64,000 nt of DNA from an uncultured Acidobacteriia bacterium. GTDB taxonomy: Bacteria > Acidobacteriota > Terriglobia > Bryobacterales > Bryobacteraceae. The position numbers and the translations under genes are program-made. Location: the NCBI GenBank assembly GCA_903923395.1, contig CAIXXM010000124.1:1-64000 (forward strand), given 5' to 3'. The notes beneath the pieces are model-generated. The model did not search any database and had not been told where the DNA came from. It saw only the letters and a list, made by a program, of their open reading frames with translations. This document shows, piece by piece, positions 47,886 to 55,814 of the stretch; position 1 is the stretch's first letter, and each line of letters opens with the position of its first letter.

Positions 47886-49625
47886 ATGGATTTTTCTATA
47901 CGGGAATTGACAGCAGCCTACAAGGCGGGAACTTTGACGCCGGCGGATGTGATCACGGAAGCCTACCGGCGTATTGCGGCGCGCTCCAAAGATCCTGTCT
48001 GGATTACTTTAGCGGCGGAAGAAGTATCACTGGCCAAAGCGGTGGCACTGGGCTCCTATGACCCGAAGTTACCGCTGTATGGCATTCCTTTTGCGGTGAA
48101 AGATAACATTGACGTTGCTGGAATGCCCACAACGGCAGGTTGTCCGGCGTTCCAGTATGAGCCGGCAGACTCAGCCTTTGTGATCGAGAGACTGATCGCG
48201 GCGGGGGCCATCCCCATTGGCAAGACGAACATGGACCAGTTCGCGACGGGCTTGGTGGGAACACGGTCGCCTTACGGAGCCTGTTCGAGCGAGTTCGGTG
48301 AGGACTATATTTCCGGCGGTTCCAGTTCGGGTAGTGCCGTGGCTGTGGCTGCGGAGTTCGTTTCCTTCTCATTGGGCACGGATACAGCAGGCTCAGGCCG
48401 TGTACCTGCGGCGTTCAACAATCTTGTCGGTTTGAAACCAACCCGTGGAGTGTTCTCCGGCAGCGGTCTGGTGCCTGCCTGCCGGACGCTCGATTGTATC
48501 TCCGTATTTACTAACACGGCGGAAGATGCAAGGCGGGTGTTCGAGGTGATGCGCGGTTATGACCCTGCCGATGCCTACTCGCGTCAACCGGGGCAAGCGG
48601 TTGCCTGGCCGAAGAGATTCCGCTTTGGAGTGCCGTCCAAAGATATGCTTCAGTTCTTTGGAGACACCGGTGCCGGGGAACTCTACTGGGCTGCGGTGAG
48701 TAAGTTACAAGAAGCCGGGCATGAATGCGTGGAGGTGGATTACGCGATCTTCCGCGATGCGGCGAACCTGCTTTATTCCGGACCCTGGGTGGCGGAAAGA
48801 TATGCCGCGATTGAGAGCTTTCTGGAGCAGCATGAAGCGGATCTTTATCCCGTCACCGCGAAGATCATTACCGGTGCGCGGAAGATCAGTGCCGCGGACA
48901 CGTTCTCCGCTGTCTATAAACTGGCAGCGCTGGCACGGCGGGCCGAAGCGGAGTGGCAGAAGATGGACGTCCTGCTGTTGCCGACCACAGGCACGATATA
49001 CACCCACGAGCAAGTGGCTGCCGAGCCGGTAGCGCTCAACACCAATCTTGGTTATTACACGAACTTTGTCAATCTGCTGGATTTGGCAGCCATTGCGGTT
49101 CCCGCGGGTTTCCGTGCGAACGGATTGCCCTTTGGGGTGACTTTCATTGCACCGGCGTGGAGTGATGAAGCGCTGCTCGACACAGCACAAAGCTTTCTTG
49201 CTGAAGCCGTGGATACTTACTGTCCTCCCGGTTATGTACCCCTCGCTGTCTGCGGTGCGCATCTCAGCGGCATGCCCTTGAACTGGCAACTGACACAGGC
49301 GGGAGCTTACTTGATTGAAGCGACTGCCACACCGCCCAACTACAAACTCTATGCGCTGGCGGGAACCGTTCCGCCGAAGCCCGGTTTGTTCCGCGCAGAC
49401 GAAGGCGGCGCTGCAATTGAAGTAGAAGTGTGGGCTGTTCCCGAGAGTACTTTCGGACGGTTTGTGGCGAATGTTCCTCCACCGCTGGCGATTGGTTCGT
49501 GCACGCTGCAAAGCGGTCGGACAGTGAAATCATTCGTCTGTGAACCAGCAGGCTTGGCGGGAGCGGAAGATATCACTGCGCTGGGCGGATGGCGGGCTTA
49601 TATCAAGCGAGGCCCTCGTCAATAA
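47886..49625 (+). CDS. atzF: Allophanate hydrolase
   Basis: The 579-residue protein has an amidase-signature domain to about 440 with the catalytic lysine in IPFAVKDNIDVAGMPTTAG and the serine pair in ISGGSSSGSAVAV and DTAGSGRVPAAFNNLVGLKP. The C-terminal domain (about 460-579) is the AtzF-specific extension that completes allophanate breakdown to ammonia and carbon dioxide. It starts two bases after the carboxylase stop, so it is the last step of the same operon. The end overlaps a convergent regulator gene by 23 bases. Confidence 0.92.
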   Translation: MDFSIRELTAAYKAGTLTPADVITEAYRRIAARSKDPVWITLAAEEVSLAKAVALGSYDPKLPLYGIPFAVKDNIDVAGMPTTAGCPAFQYEPADSAFVIERLIAAGAIPIGKTNMDQFATGLVGTRSPYGACSSEFGEDYISGGSSSGSAVAVAAEFVSFSLGTDTAGSGRVPAAFNNLVGLKPTRGVFSGSGLVPACRTLDCISVFTNTAEDARRVFEVMRGYDPADAYSRQPGQAVAWPKRFRFGVPSKDMLQFFGDTGAGELYWAAVSKLQEAGHECVEVDYAIFRDAANLLYSGPWVAERYAAIESFLEQHEADLYPVTAKIITGARKISAADTFSAVYKLAALARRAEAEWQKMDVLLLPTTGTIYTHEQVAAEPVALNTNLGYYTNFVNLLDLAAIAVPAGFRANGLPFGVTFIAPAWSDEALLDTAQSFLAEAVDTYCPPGYVPLAVCGAHLSGMPLNWQLTQAGAYLIEATATPPNYKLYALAGTVPPKPGLFRADEGGAAIEVEVWAVPESTFGRFVANVPPPLAIGSCTLQSGRTVKSFVCEPAGLAGAEDITALGGWRAYIKRGPRQ

Positions 49626-50307
49626 GACGGCGGGTCATCTCGCTGATATTATCGAGCCGTAACTTGCGGCGCAGGTTGATGCGGTGTGTTTCCACGGTCC
49701 GGATGCTCAGGTTTAGCGCCGCTGCGACCTCTTTGTTGAGCTTGCCACTGGCCAGTAAGCGTGCCACCTGCAATTCTCTGGGTGTCAGCTTCAAGGTCAG
49801 GGCCGCATGTTCGTCGGCGCCCCGCGAGAAATAGGTCCTGCCGGCGCTCACTGCCTTCAGAGCCTCCAGCAATAACTCCACGGGTTCGCTTTTCACCACA
49901 CAGGCCGATGCGCCCGAGCTATCGAGTGTACGGCGCCGCAAAAGGTTGAGCGGGCCATCGGTGTAGACCAGCAGCTTGCAGCCGGGGGCAATTAGTTTCT
50001 GCCAGATCACATGGCCGCCCGGGGCCTTGGGCCAAAGATCCAGAATAACGATGGACGAAGACGGCAGTGTCATGCCGGTAAGATGGAAGGCGTCTTCCAC
50101 GCAGGCTGCGACGTCACAGTTTGCACCCTCCAGCAATGCGCGGAGTCCCAGACGGACGAATTCATGCGGATTGGCAATGGCGACGCTGGCGAACGGACTG
50201 CTGGATGGGGCTAAGGTTCTGGCCGTTCCGCCGCCGCAGCCATCCAGATAGGCCGCTGCGAAGCCGGCAAGAAAAATATCTGAATTTTGAAGTTGAAGAG
50301 ACATCAT
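49603..50307 (-). CDS. NarL/FixJ-type response regulator with altered receiver
   Basis: The 234-residue protein has a receiver (about 40-155) and a LuxR-type HTH from about 168: LTPRELQVARLLASGKLNKEVAAALNLSIRTVETHRINLRRKL. The receiver keeps the phospho-acceptor aspartate in VILDLWPK and the lysine in VVKSEP. The first acidic pair, normally DD in VLIADDH, reads VAIANPHEF here, so magnesium binding should be weak. It may act without phosphorylation or only in part. It is convergent with atzF and overlaps its end. The 189 bases before it contain nothing I recognise. Confidence 0.85.
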   Translation of the reverse strand: MMSLQLQNSDIFLAGFAAAYLDGCGGGTARTLAPSSSPFASVAIANPHEFVRLGLRALLEGANCDVAACVEDAFHLTGMTLPSSSIVILDLWPKAPGGHVIWQKLIAPGCKLLVYTDGPLNLLRRRTLDSSGASACVVKSEPVELLLEALKAVSAGRTYFSRGADEHAALTLKLTPRELQVARLLASGKLNKEVAAALNLSIRTVETHRINLRRKLRLDNISEMTRRLIDEGLA

Positions 50308-50496
50308 CTACGCGGGGCCGAAGGCATGATGCATGCCGGACCTTCTTCAAGTTAGAAAAGTTTGCACTGGATATCGATAGGCTCAAGAAGTCAATCGCTG
50401 TCAGACTTTCAGCGCACGGCGCGATGTCCGGGGGACAGAGGTGTCAGAGAGGAACCTACGTGCTCCTCTGAAGTGGATTGCCGCAGCGCCAGACTA

Positions 50497-50883
50497 CTAC
50501 TGTGATAAAAGACCCAAAGTGTAGGTAAAGAACTCGTCGAACTGCGTGGACTTATCGAAGAATGCATTAGCACCGGCGAGCAGGGTCCGGTTGCGGGTCA
50601 CATCGTAGGAATGATTGGTGAGAACTACAAACGGCGTCGCTCCATCGCAGGCACGGCATTCACGCAGCACGTCAATGCCGGAACCGGCAGCCAGATGGAG
50701 ATCAAGAATCACCAAATCGGGCTGTAGATTGGGAATTTCACGGGATGCTGTGGGTGCGTCGGGTGCCCAGCCGACGACTGCGACGCCTGGAATGGAAGAT
50801 AACTCGCTGATCAGGCGCGCCCGTATTCCCGCGGAATCCTCAACGCAATAGACACGCTTCGGATTGTTGGGGACAGGGGTCAC
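50497..50883 (-). CDS. Single-domain response regulator (receiver only)
   Basis: The 128-residue protein is a complete receiver: YCVEDSAGIRARLISEL with the acidic pair, LVILDLHLAAGSG with the phospho-acceptor, VVLTNHS and FFDKSTQFDEF with the conserved lysine. There is no output domain. Such proteins pass phosphate on or regulate by binding. The start is GTG. It sits between two NarL-type regulators on the same strand and may serve the same kinase, although it is separated by about 100 bases. Confidence 0.88.
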   Translation of the reverse strand: MTPVPNNPKRVYCVEDSAGIRARLISELSSIPGVAVVGWAPDAPTASREIPNLQPDLVILDLHLAAGSGIDVLRECRACDGATPFVVLTNHSYDVTRNRTLLAGANAFFDKSTQFDEFFTYTLGLLSQ

Positions 50884-50987
50884 AAATCACCCTGAGTATA
50901 GGAAAAGCGGGCTTGCAACCAACAGCCCGATCTGTCTCATTTTCGGGTAGGAAGTTGTGCGGAGGCTATCGGGTTCCCTCCTACAAC

Positions 50988-51620
50988 TCAGGTATCGACG
51001 AGTCCGTTGCGGACGGCATACACCATGAGTTCAGCGTTATTGCGGAGCTTCATCTTTTCGAGGATGCGGGTCCGGTAAGTGCTGACGGTCTTGACGCTGA
51101 TGCCGGCGAGGTCTGCAATTTCCGTCACGGTCTTGCCCGCGGCGATGAAACACATGACCTGGTATTCGCGGCTGGAAAGTGAGGCATGGGGAGGTTCCGA
51201 GCCCTTTTCGAGGGATTCGGCGAGAAGTTCCGCGACGGCAGGGCTGATGTATTTCCGGCCACCGGCGACGTGACGGATCGCGCCGATCAATTCCTCCGGA
51301 GCAAGTTCCTTGTTGAGAAACCCGGCGCCACCGGCCCGCAGGACGCGCACAGCCAGTTCATTCTCCGCGAGGCCGCTTAACATGAGGACCGGCAGTTTCG
51401 GGTACTGCGCCTTCACCTGCGTGAGGACTTCCAACCCGCCGAGCACGGGCATGGTGACATCCAGCAGGATTACGTCAAAGGCTTGCGTGCCGATCAGGCG
51501 GAGTGCTTCCTGGCCGTTGGCGGCTTCGGCGGCGACTACGATATCTGGCGATTCGGTGAGAATCTGGCGGAGTCCGTTCCTGACGATGGGGTGGTCGTCC
51601 GCAATGAGAACACGGATCAT
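50988..51620 (-). CDS. NarL-family response regulator
   Basis: The 210-residue protein is a standard NarL-type regulator: RVLIADDHPIVRNGLRQIL with the acidic pair, VILLDVTMPVLGGLEVL with the phospho-acceptor, GFLNKELAPEEL with the lysine, and a C-terminal HTH with LSSREYQVMCFIAAGKTVTEIADLAGISVKTVSTYRTRILEKM. It overlaps the end of the histidine kinase gene in ATGA, so the two form a cognate pair. Its target genes are not shown by the sequence. Confidence 0.93.
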   Translation of the reverse strand: MIRVLIADDHPIVRNGLRQILTESPDIVVAAEAANGQEALRLIGTQAFDVILLDVTMPVLGGLEVLTQVKAQYPKLPVLMLSGLAENELAVRVLRAGGAGFLNKELAPEELIGAIRHVAGGRKYISPAVAELLAESLEKGSEPPHASLSSREYQVMCFIAAGKTVTEIADLAGISVKTVSTYRTRILEKMKLRNNAELMVYAVRNGLVDT

Positions 51621-53914
51621 CCAGCGACGGCTCCCCGCGCGGCCAGGCCTGTGGGAAGTAACGCTGAAACCGTGACGCCGCCCAGGCGGCCGTTCCCTAT
51701 CTCCATCATTCCATTCACCATTCTTGCGCGTTCCTGCATACCGAGGACACCGAGTGACTGCACCGCCGGCAGAACTCCCTCCCGCACTCCGGTCCCATTG
51801 TCGCTGATTTCGATGGCCACACCGCTCTTCCGGACAGAAATATCTATCTCGACGAGCGTGGCTTTGGAGTGCCTGGCAACATTCGTCAAAGATTCCTGGC
51901 AGATGCGGAAGAGTGCTGTTGCCACGTCGCGCGAGACATCAATCTGTTCCGGACTGCGGACAATACAAGGGATGCCGGTCCGTTTCTGGAATTGGTCTGT
52001 CAACCACTGTATGGCGGCGACGGGGCCGAAAGTATCGAGCACGCCGGGACGGAGTTCACTGGCAATGCGGCGGACATCCTGAATGGAAACATCGAGAGCG
52101 GAGCGGAGGGAATCCACACGCTGGAGCAAGGGGTCGGGGTCAGGAAGCCGCAGGATGGCTTTGCGGAGGGCGGCGGCGTCGAAACGCATGATGGTCAACT
52201 GCTGGCCGAGTTCATCATGGATTTCGCGGGCAATTTCGCTGCGTTCCTCTTCGCGAATGGTCTGGAGTCTTGCGGTGAGTTGCCGCAGGACTTCCACCAT
52301 CTGCTCATTTTTTCGTGCCGCCTCATTCCGTTCGGAGATGCTTTGGAGGAGATCGCGCTCGGCGTGGAGGCGCTGGATTTCCCCGGCGGCGCGCGACGCA
52401 AAGATCGAGAGCGTGGAATCGGCATCGAAGATTGTTTCTGACATGGGTTCGGTGTGGAAGACTGCCAGCAGACCGACCGGCGTGCCGTATTCATCGCAAA
52501 GCGGGGTGCCGAGGCAGCTTTCGATTTGGAAATCCTGCAGCAACTGGTCCTGGGGAAAGAGTCCGCGAACGCCAACGCGGTAGTGACAGACTGTGGCGGG
52601 GGTGCGAAGCGAGGCGAAGGGGGTGCCGGAAATTTCAAAAACGAAATTCGGGGAGGGTTTGGCCTTATGGCAAACGGCCAGCGTCTGCACGGCATTGCGG
52701 GCAGGCAGGAATTCGCCTACCAGGGCGAGATCTGCTTCGAGCGCCGCCGAGAGACTGAGGACGAGTGACTGAAAGAACTCTTCGCCGGTCTTGTTCGACG
52801 TGCCCTGGAGGATGGACTGGAGCACGGCGGACGCGCTTTCGCTATGTTGTCTGGCGAGTTGGAGCGCTTCTGCCATTTCATCGAATGAACGGGCGAGGAC
52901 ACCGATTTCGCCCGAGTAAACGAGTCCGGAGCGCGCACCGGAATCCCCTTCGCCGATTCTGCGGGCGGCCTGTTTGAGGCGGTTGATTGGTTGCGCGAGA
53001 AAGCGTCCGCTGCCGAACCAAACCAGCACGACACCGAACAGGGCGACGGTAGTGAGTGCGATGAGGTAGAGACGGAACTTGCGCCTTGATTCAAAGAAGA
53101 TGACCCGGGATGGCATGGTGAAAATGACGGAGATGCCATCTTCCGCATTCACGGGAGCGCTGTAGAAGAACTGCTGCACGCCATCGGTGCCGTTGCGCTG
53201 GCCTTCGAAGGGAATGGCGCGGGCGAGTTCCCGGTAGAACGCAGAAACGGGCGTCGCGAGTTCTCCGACTGAGACCGGCGGATTGCGGCCGAGAAGGTGG
53301 CCATCGCGGTCAAAGGCGAGCAGCGTTGTACCGTCCGTGATGGGAATTGCCGCGATGCGTTCCTGGAGCCAGGCAACATCCATGGAAGCGGCGATGAATT
53401 CCGTGATTTCCCCGTCGGACCGCAAGACAGGGCCGACAAAAGGGAGGGTCACGCGGCCTCTGGTGGGGCCCATGCGGGCAATGACCGGGCGGCGGGTGGC
53501 CTTGACCCTGGCGATGATGGCGTCGTGATCGCCCGCGGTGGTGACGGGAGCGAAGCGTTTGTTGGGTTCAGAAGAGCAGAGCCGCAACCCGGCCTCATCA
53601 GAAACGCCAATGCCGAGCAGGTGGGGATAAGCGGGCCGGATCGCGGCGATCAATTCCGAACAGAAGGGGGTGGATTCGCGCAGAGAGGGGTTCCGGCCGA
53701 GTCCGTCGAGCAGATCCCGGGTGGCGGAAAACGCGTAGTTCAGGTTGGTTCTGGCGGTGTCCATGGTGGCTTGCGCGTCATCACGGGCGTCGGCTTCAGC
53801 CTGGCGGCTCTCGTCATAAGACAAATGGAGCGTCAGTGCCCCGAGGGGGAGCAAGCTCAGGCCCAGCAGGGCGAGAACCTGGTTGCGCAGCGAATTCAGG
53901 AAGGTCAGCGTCAT
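51617..53914 (-). CDS. NarX-like histidine kinase with dCache sensor, HAMP and GAF domains
   Basis: The 765-residue kinase has a first membrane segment (about 12-32), a large extracytoplasmic region of the dCache type to about 275, a second membrane segment, a HAMP domain, and a GAF domain (about 375-530). The HisKA_3 dimerisation part has EIAREIHDELGQQ with the phospho-acceptor His566, and the ATPase domain has QESLTNVARHSKAT and EISDNGTGV. This is the LuxR-regulator-coupled class of kinases. The signal is unknown; a small ligand such as an amino acid is common for dCache. It is divergent from a secreted retropepsin-like gene. Confidence 0.92.
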   Translation of the reverse strand: MTLTFLNSLRNQVLALLGLSLLPLGALTLHLSYDESRQAEADARDDAQATMDTARTNLNYAFSATRDLLDGLGRNPSLRESTPFCSELIAAIRPAYPHLLGIGVSDEAGLRLCSSEPNKRFAPVTTAGDHDAIIARVKATRRPVIARMGPTRGRVTLPFVGPVLRSDGEITEFIAASMDVAWLQERIAAIPITDGTTLLAFDRDGHLLGRNPPVSVGELATPVSAFYRELARAIPFEGQRNGTDGVQQFFYSAPVNAEDGISVIFTMPSRVIFFESRRKFRLYLIALTTVALFGVVLVWFGSGRFLAQPINRLKQAARRIGEGDSGARSGLVYSGEIGVLARSFDEMAEALQLARQHSESASAVLQSILQGTSNKTGEEFFQSLVLSLSAALEADLALVGEFLPARNAVQTLAVCHKAKPSPNFVFEISGTPFASLRTPATVCHYRVGVRGLFPQDQLLQDFQIESCLGTPLCDEYGTPVGLLAVFHTEPMSETIFDADSTLSIFASRAAGEIQRLHAERDLLQSISERNEAARKNEQMVEVLRQLTARLQTIREEERSEIAREIHDELGQQLTIMRFDAAALRKAILRLPDPDPLLQRVDSLRSALDVSIQDVRRIASELRPGVLDTFGPVAAIQWLTDQFQKRTGIPCIVRSPEQIDVSRDVATALFRICQESLTNVARHSKATLVEIDISVRKSGVAIEISDNGTGVREGVLPAVQSLGVLGMQERARMVNGMMEIGNGRLGGVTVSALLPTGLAARGAVAG

Positions 53915-53954
53915 CGCTCAGGCAGCGCGGTAGCGTTAGTTTCGCTTAATCATC

Positions 53955-53964
53955 GCAACGTTGC
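53955..53964. promoter_or_regulatory. 10-base palindrome between divergent genes
   Basis: GCAACGTTGC is a perfect palindrome in the 67-base gap between the histidine kinase and the retropepsin-like gene. It could be an operator for one or both. It overlaps a possible TTG start of the downstream frame, which is one reason for choosing the later ATG. Confidence 0.3.
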
Positions 53965-53981
53965 AATATTGGTGTAACGAG

Positions 53982-55154
53982 ATGCTCATATCCGCGCTCA
54001 GATTCTTAACTTTCCTGCTGCTGGCAGCGGAACCTTCGGGGCACGACTGGTTCGGGCTGCGTGATCTGCCTGTAGAGGATACGCGCGCAGGGATTCTGGC
54101 GGATGCTTTCCGCGACCCCGGAGCCGCCGAACAACTGGAGATTCTCGCTGCCAAGGGCGATCAGGAGGCGCATTCCCGGCTGGTTTACCTCTACACGCGT
54201 GAGGGGAGCTACCGGCAGGCGCTGCGGCACATGCAGGTGCTGGCGTCCAGGGGCGGTGCGAACCGGAGCACGATTGCGGGGCGCGACTTCCTGCGGGTGG
54301 TGGGTTCGGCGGCCGACCAAAGTGTGGTCGAGCGCAAGGCGTTTTCCATGCGATACCAGATGCGCCGGGGCAATCCGTTTCTTCCGGTGACCGTCAATCG
54401 CAGAACAGCGCTCTATATGGCGGATACGAATGCCAGTTTCTCGCTGATTTGCGAATCGGAGGCGCGGCGGTTGGGAATGCTGATCCGCGAGGTGCCGGGG
54501 AGTGCTTCTGGTCTGATTGGGATTACTGGCGCGGAAATTCCCGTGCAGGTGGCAACCGCGGCGGAATTGACGCTGGGCGGACTGACGCTACGGAATGTAA
54601 CGTTCCTGGTGCTGCGCGATAACCAGGAACCCTTTCTCAACCTGGCGTCAAATGAGCGCGGCATTTTGGGGATCAGTGTGTGGAATGCGCTGGAAACCAT
54701 GCGCTGGACGCAGAGTGGTACTTTCGAGGGCGGGTTTGCGGGGGTTCCATCGAAACCTGGCAGTGCGAATATCTGTTTTGATGGAACGGCGCTCGTGGTG
54801 CAGGGCAAGGTGCGCGAGCGGAATATCCGGCTGATTTTGGATACGGGCAGTGAGGCGACTACCTTGTGGCAACCTTTTGCGGCAGAGTTTCCTGCGGCGT
54901 TACAGGCGGCAGGTAGGACGAGTTTTACGGAAATCAACGGGATTGGCGACGCAAGAGAGGTCGAGTCAACGACGCTGCCGGAACTGCCCTTGCGAATTGC
55001 GGGATTTGAATTGCTGCTGCGGCCGGTAGTGGTCCTGCGGGAAAAGACCACACCGGAGAGCGAATTTCATCACGGAAGGCTGGGGTTTGACCTGCTGCAC
55101 CAGGCACGGCGGGTCACTTTGGATCTACGGGCGATGTTGCTGACGCTCGATTAG
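53982..55154 (+). CDS. Exported retropepsin-like aspartic protease with two domains, first active site altered
   Basis: The 390-residue protein has a hydrophobic leader (LISALRFLTFLLLAAEP), a short helical TPR-like stretch (about 55-95), and two aspartyl protease-like domains. The first has LYMADTNASFSLI in the active-site place, a DTN instead of DTG. The second has RLILDTGSEATTLW, an intact DTG. Both have the later GILGISV or GRLGFDL turn of the fold. Retropepsins act as dimers of one lobe, or as two lobes in one chain. Its substrate is unknown. The stop overlaps the convergent receiver gene by four bases. Confidence 0.75.
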   Translation: MLISALRFLTFLLLAAEPSGHDWFGLRDLPVEDTRAGILADAFRDPGAAEQLEILAAKGDQEAHSRLVYLYTREGSYRQALRHMQVLASRGGANRSTIAGRDFLRVVGSAADQSVVERKAFSMRYQMRRGNPFLPVTVNRRTALYMADTNASFSLICESEARRLGMLIREVPGSASGLIGITGAEIPVQVATAAELTLGGLTLRNVTFLVLRDNQEPFLNLASNERGILGISVWNALETMRWTQSGTFEGGFAGVPSKPGSANICFDGTALVVQGKVRERNIRLILDTGSEATTLWQPFAAEFPAALQAAGRTSFTEINGIGDAREVESTTLPELPLRIAGFELLLRPVVVLREKTTPESEFHHGRLGFDLLHQARRVTLDLRAMLLTLD

Positions 55155-55618
55155 CAAACGGCTGCCATGGCCATGCGGCGCATGCGGCGGGAGGCGCGGT
55201 CACTGATCAATTCGGCCACATTTCCGAGCAGATCGGACACGTCCTCATCGCTGATATGCACGCGGCTGTGTGGCGTTTCGGCCCCATCCAAACGTGCGGT
55301 TTCATACAACTCGGAGTTAATTAATGCCGTGGCGGGGCGGTAATTTTTCTGTCGGGCGTAGGCCAGGACGCGGGCACCGGCGTCTTCGGATTCCCGGCGA
55401 AGGTCGGCTAGCACCAACTGGTATTCGTTGTCATCAAGCCGAAGGAGGGCTTCGGTGGAAGAGATGGCGCCATCAACCGCGTAACCCGCTGTAACCAACA
55501 GAGTTTTCAAAGACAAGCGGGATGCAGGATCGGCATCGGCCAACAGCACCTTGGCCACGGGTGCGCGGCGCGGGCGGGAGGAATGACGTTCCAAAGCGGA
55601 TTCAAACGGAGAGATCAT
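55151..55618 (-). CDS. Response-regulator receiver protein
   Basis: The 155-residue protein has a receiver core: KVLLADADPASRLSLKTLL, then LVLADLRRESED with a phospho-acceptor aspartate, and TALINSELYET. The lysine of the usual K-P pair is not clear and the C-terminal part (about 115-155) is an Arg-rich helix. It has no DNA-binding domain, so it may act on a partner protein. It is convergent with the retropepsin-like gene. The 196 bases upstream, before the next gene, hold no clear feature beyond an AAGGAG near the right end. Confidence 0.7.
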   Translation of the reverse strand: MISPFESALERHSSRPRRAPVAKVLLADADPASRLSLKTLLVTAGYAVDGAISSTEALLRLDDNEYQLVLADLRRESEDAGARVLAYARQKNYRPATALINSELYETARLDGAETPHSRVHISDEDVSDLLGNVAELISDRASRRMRRMAMAAVC

Positions 55619-55814
55619 CGGGGGCCTTATATTTCACACTGTAAAGGAAGTATTTCGAAATCAAAAGGTTCAATTTGTGTTCTGGTACTCGTAGGACGGA
55701 TGGAAGCTAACGGAATTTAGAAGTGCTGGAATGAAGCAGGAATTCCATCTCTCCTGCGGCTGCTGTTAAACTAGCCTGATTCACAGCTTCCGCTTTGAAG
55801 GAGAAACGCAAACC

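Noticed and set aside
49603-53914. Phosphorelay genes as part of the guanidine operon
   Set aside because: They are on the opposite strand and convergent with atzF; closeness alone does not show control of that operon.
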